Positions 5,100 through 6,299 of a DNA stretch of 6,299 nucleotides are shown piece after piece. The stretch is from Bacilli bacterium (lineage in GTDB: Bacteria > Bacillota_I > Bacilli_A > RF39 > UBA660): positions 1-6,299 of the forward strand of contig JAQVDA010000044.1 in NCBI GenBank assembly GCA_028698535.1. Direction: 5' to 3'. The position numbers and the translations under genes are program-made. Below the pieces are notes generated by a model. That model saw only the letters and a list, made by a program, of their open reading frames with translations. It made no database searches and had not been told where the DNA came from. Each line of letters opens with the position of its first letter. Position 1 is the stretch's first letter.

Positions 5100-6299
5100 A
5101 AAAGACTAAAGGACTTTTGGGATTGCAATTTAGATATTGTTATTGAATCCATTGAGGAAGATTCAAGAATTAAAGCCCCTAATTCATTATTTTGTTGTTT
5201 AAAAGGATCTACGCATGATGGTCATAATCATGTCCAAGAAGCCATTCAAAATGGGGCTGTAGCCATTATGGCATCTAAGAATCTTATCACTAGTGTACCT
5301 GTTTTAAAAGTAAGAGATGTTAATAAGGGGATGGTTCAGGCTTTATCTAGATTTTATGATAAAGTCGATGAAAAGCTTAAACTTATTGGGGTTACTGGTA
5401 CTGATGGGAAAACTAGTGTGGCGTCAATGTTGTATCAGTTAATTAATAAGGTGGATAGTTGTGGTTATTTGGGTACTAATGGGGTGAAATGTCATAATTA
5501 TGAAAAGAAAATGGATTTTACCACTCCTTTTCCTAAGGATTTATTTTATTATTTAAGTATTTTTGATGAGGCGGGTTGTCGTTATGTGGCGATGGAAGTA
5601 TCATCAGAGCGCTTACAATCAAAACGTTTAAATCAGTTAAAATATGATGTAGCAATCTTCACTAATTTAACTATGGAACATTTGAATACTCATAAAACTA
5701 TGACTAATTATGTTCGGGCCAAAGGGGAGTTGTTTAAGCAATTAAAACAAACCGGTTACGCGATTATTAATAACGATGATTTATACGCCCCGGAGATTAA
5801 AAAGATGGCTACTGGGAAAGTAATTACCTATGGGATAAAGAATAAGGCCGATGTTTTAGCGACTGATATAGTGATTAAAGAAAACTATCTATCCTTTCAT
5901 TTAAAATTATTTAATCAAGATTATGATATTGAAAGCCCGTTATCTGGTTTGTTTAATGTTTATAATTTAATGGCCGTAATTACAGCGTGTGCGGTTAGTG
6001 GTTTGGATATTAAAGTGGTAGTTAAAAACATTAAAACGCTAATGCCAATTAAGGCTCGGTTAGAGTTTATCAATTATAACCAACCCTTTAAAATCGTATT
6101 AGATTATGCTCACACTCCTAATGCTTTAAAGAATTTACTTGATTATTTACGTCTTATTGCCAAAGGTAGAATCATTACGGTTACTGGTTCAGCGGGGGGA
6201 AGAGATAAAGGTAAACGCCCTATTACCGGTCAAGTGGTCACTAGTTTATCGGATTATGTTATCTTTACCATGGATGACCCACGGTTTGAAGAAGTTGAT
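5097..6299 (+). CDS. murE: UDP-MurNAc-tripeptide synthetase MurE (3' end outside window)
   Basis: This cytoplasmic Mur ligase adds the third amino acid (L-lysine or meso-diaminopimelate) to UDP-MurNAc-L-Ala-D-Glu with ATP. The visible 401 residues have the N-terminal MurE domain (KRLKDFWDC to about 90), the ATP loop GVTGTDGKTS (98-107), MEVSSE (166-171), FTNLTMEHLNTH (188-199), the likely carbamylated lysine K209 (RAKGELF), DYAHTPNAL (336-344) and GGRDKGKRP (367-375). The substrate loop reads DDPR (393-396), where DNPR is usual for diaminopimelate enzymes, so the amino acid used is not certain. Members are usually about 480-500 aa, so roughly 80-100 residues are missing past the edge. The start appears to be ATT, seven bases after AGGAGG, since no standard start lies in the proper place. 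Translation of M-K-R-L-K-D-F fits family N termini. It follows rpsU by 195 bases. Confidence 0.94.
   Translation, partial: MKRLKDFWDCNLDIVIESIEEDSRIKAPNSLFCCLKGSTHDGHNHVQEAIQNGAVAIMASKNLITSVPVLKVRDVNKGMVQALSRFYDKVDEKLKLIGVTGTDGKTSVASMLYQLINKVDSCGYLGTNGVKCHNYEKKMDFTTPFPKDLFYYLSIFDEAGCRYVAMEVSSERLQSKRLNQLKYDVAIFTNLTMEHLNTHKTMTNYVRAKGELFKQLKQTGYAIINNDDLYAPEIKKMATGKVITYGIKNKADVLATDIVIKENYLSFHLKLFNQDYDIESPLSGLFNVYNLMAVITACAVSGLDIKVVVKNIKTLMPIKARLEFINYNQPFKIVLDYAHTPNALKNLLDYLRLIAKGRIITVTGSAGGRDKGKRPITGQVVTSLSDYVIFTMDDPRFEEVD

Overview
The window looks like chromosomal DNA of a low-GC Gram-positive bacterium (Firmicutes/Bacilli or a near relative). It is AT-rich, has strong AGGAGG-type ribosome binding sites, and uses U-tailed hairpin terminators. 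It makes peptidoglycan (murE) and exports double-glycine peptides through a C39-peptidase ABC transporter. Tryptophan is encoded by TGG and no gene has an internal TGA, so the standard bacterial code fits. The species cannot be named from the sequence alone. All recognised genes are on the + strand.

Layout: (1) 1-216, a tRNA-Arg(UCU) unit with its own promoter, a perfect 24-bp palindrome in the leader, and a terminator. (2) 217-1498, one long gene joining a phage-type Hol44-like holin to a zinc amidase of the Amidase_3 type, ended by a terminator whose loop contains the stop codon. At the junction a run of six Gs sits inside a second ribosome binding site in front of an internal in-frame ATG. 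With one G fewer, the holin would stop in a TGATG overlap with the amidase start. (3) 1500-4533, a peptide bacteriocin operon: a peptidase-containing ABC transporter, a small one-helix membrane accessory protein, two small peptides with 15-residue double-glycine leaders (46 and 55 aa), and a terminator. (4) 4534-4901, rpsU (ribosomal protein S21) with a clear promoter. (5) 4902-6299, an intergenic stretch with a possible long-range stem, then murE, which appears to start at ATT and runs off the window.

How they work together: the transporter's C39 domain should cut both peptides after their Gly-Gly and export the cores, helped by the accessory protein. The cores carry glycine-zipper-like motifs (GxxxG in one, AxxxG and SxxxG in the other), a net positive charge, and one cysteine each near the C terminus. 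This suits a two-peptide (class IIb-like) bacteriocin, possibly disulfide-linked. No conventional immunity gene is visible. The holin-amidase is a separate transcription unit and may be a relic of a prophage lysis cassette beside the tRNA.

The main points of interest are the unrecognised two-peptide system, the holin-amidase fusion with its G6 tract, and the ATT start of murE. No stretch over 300 bases lacks a gene.
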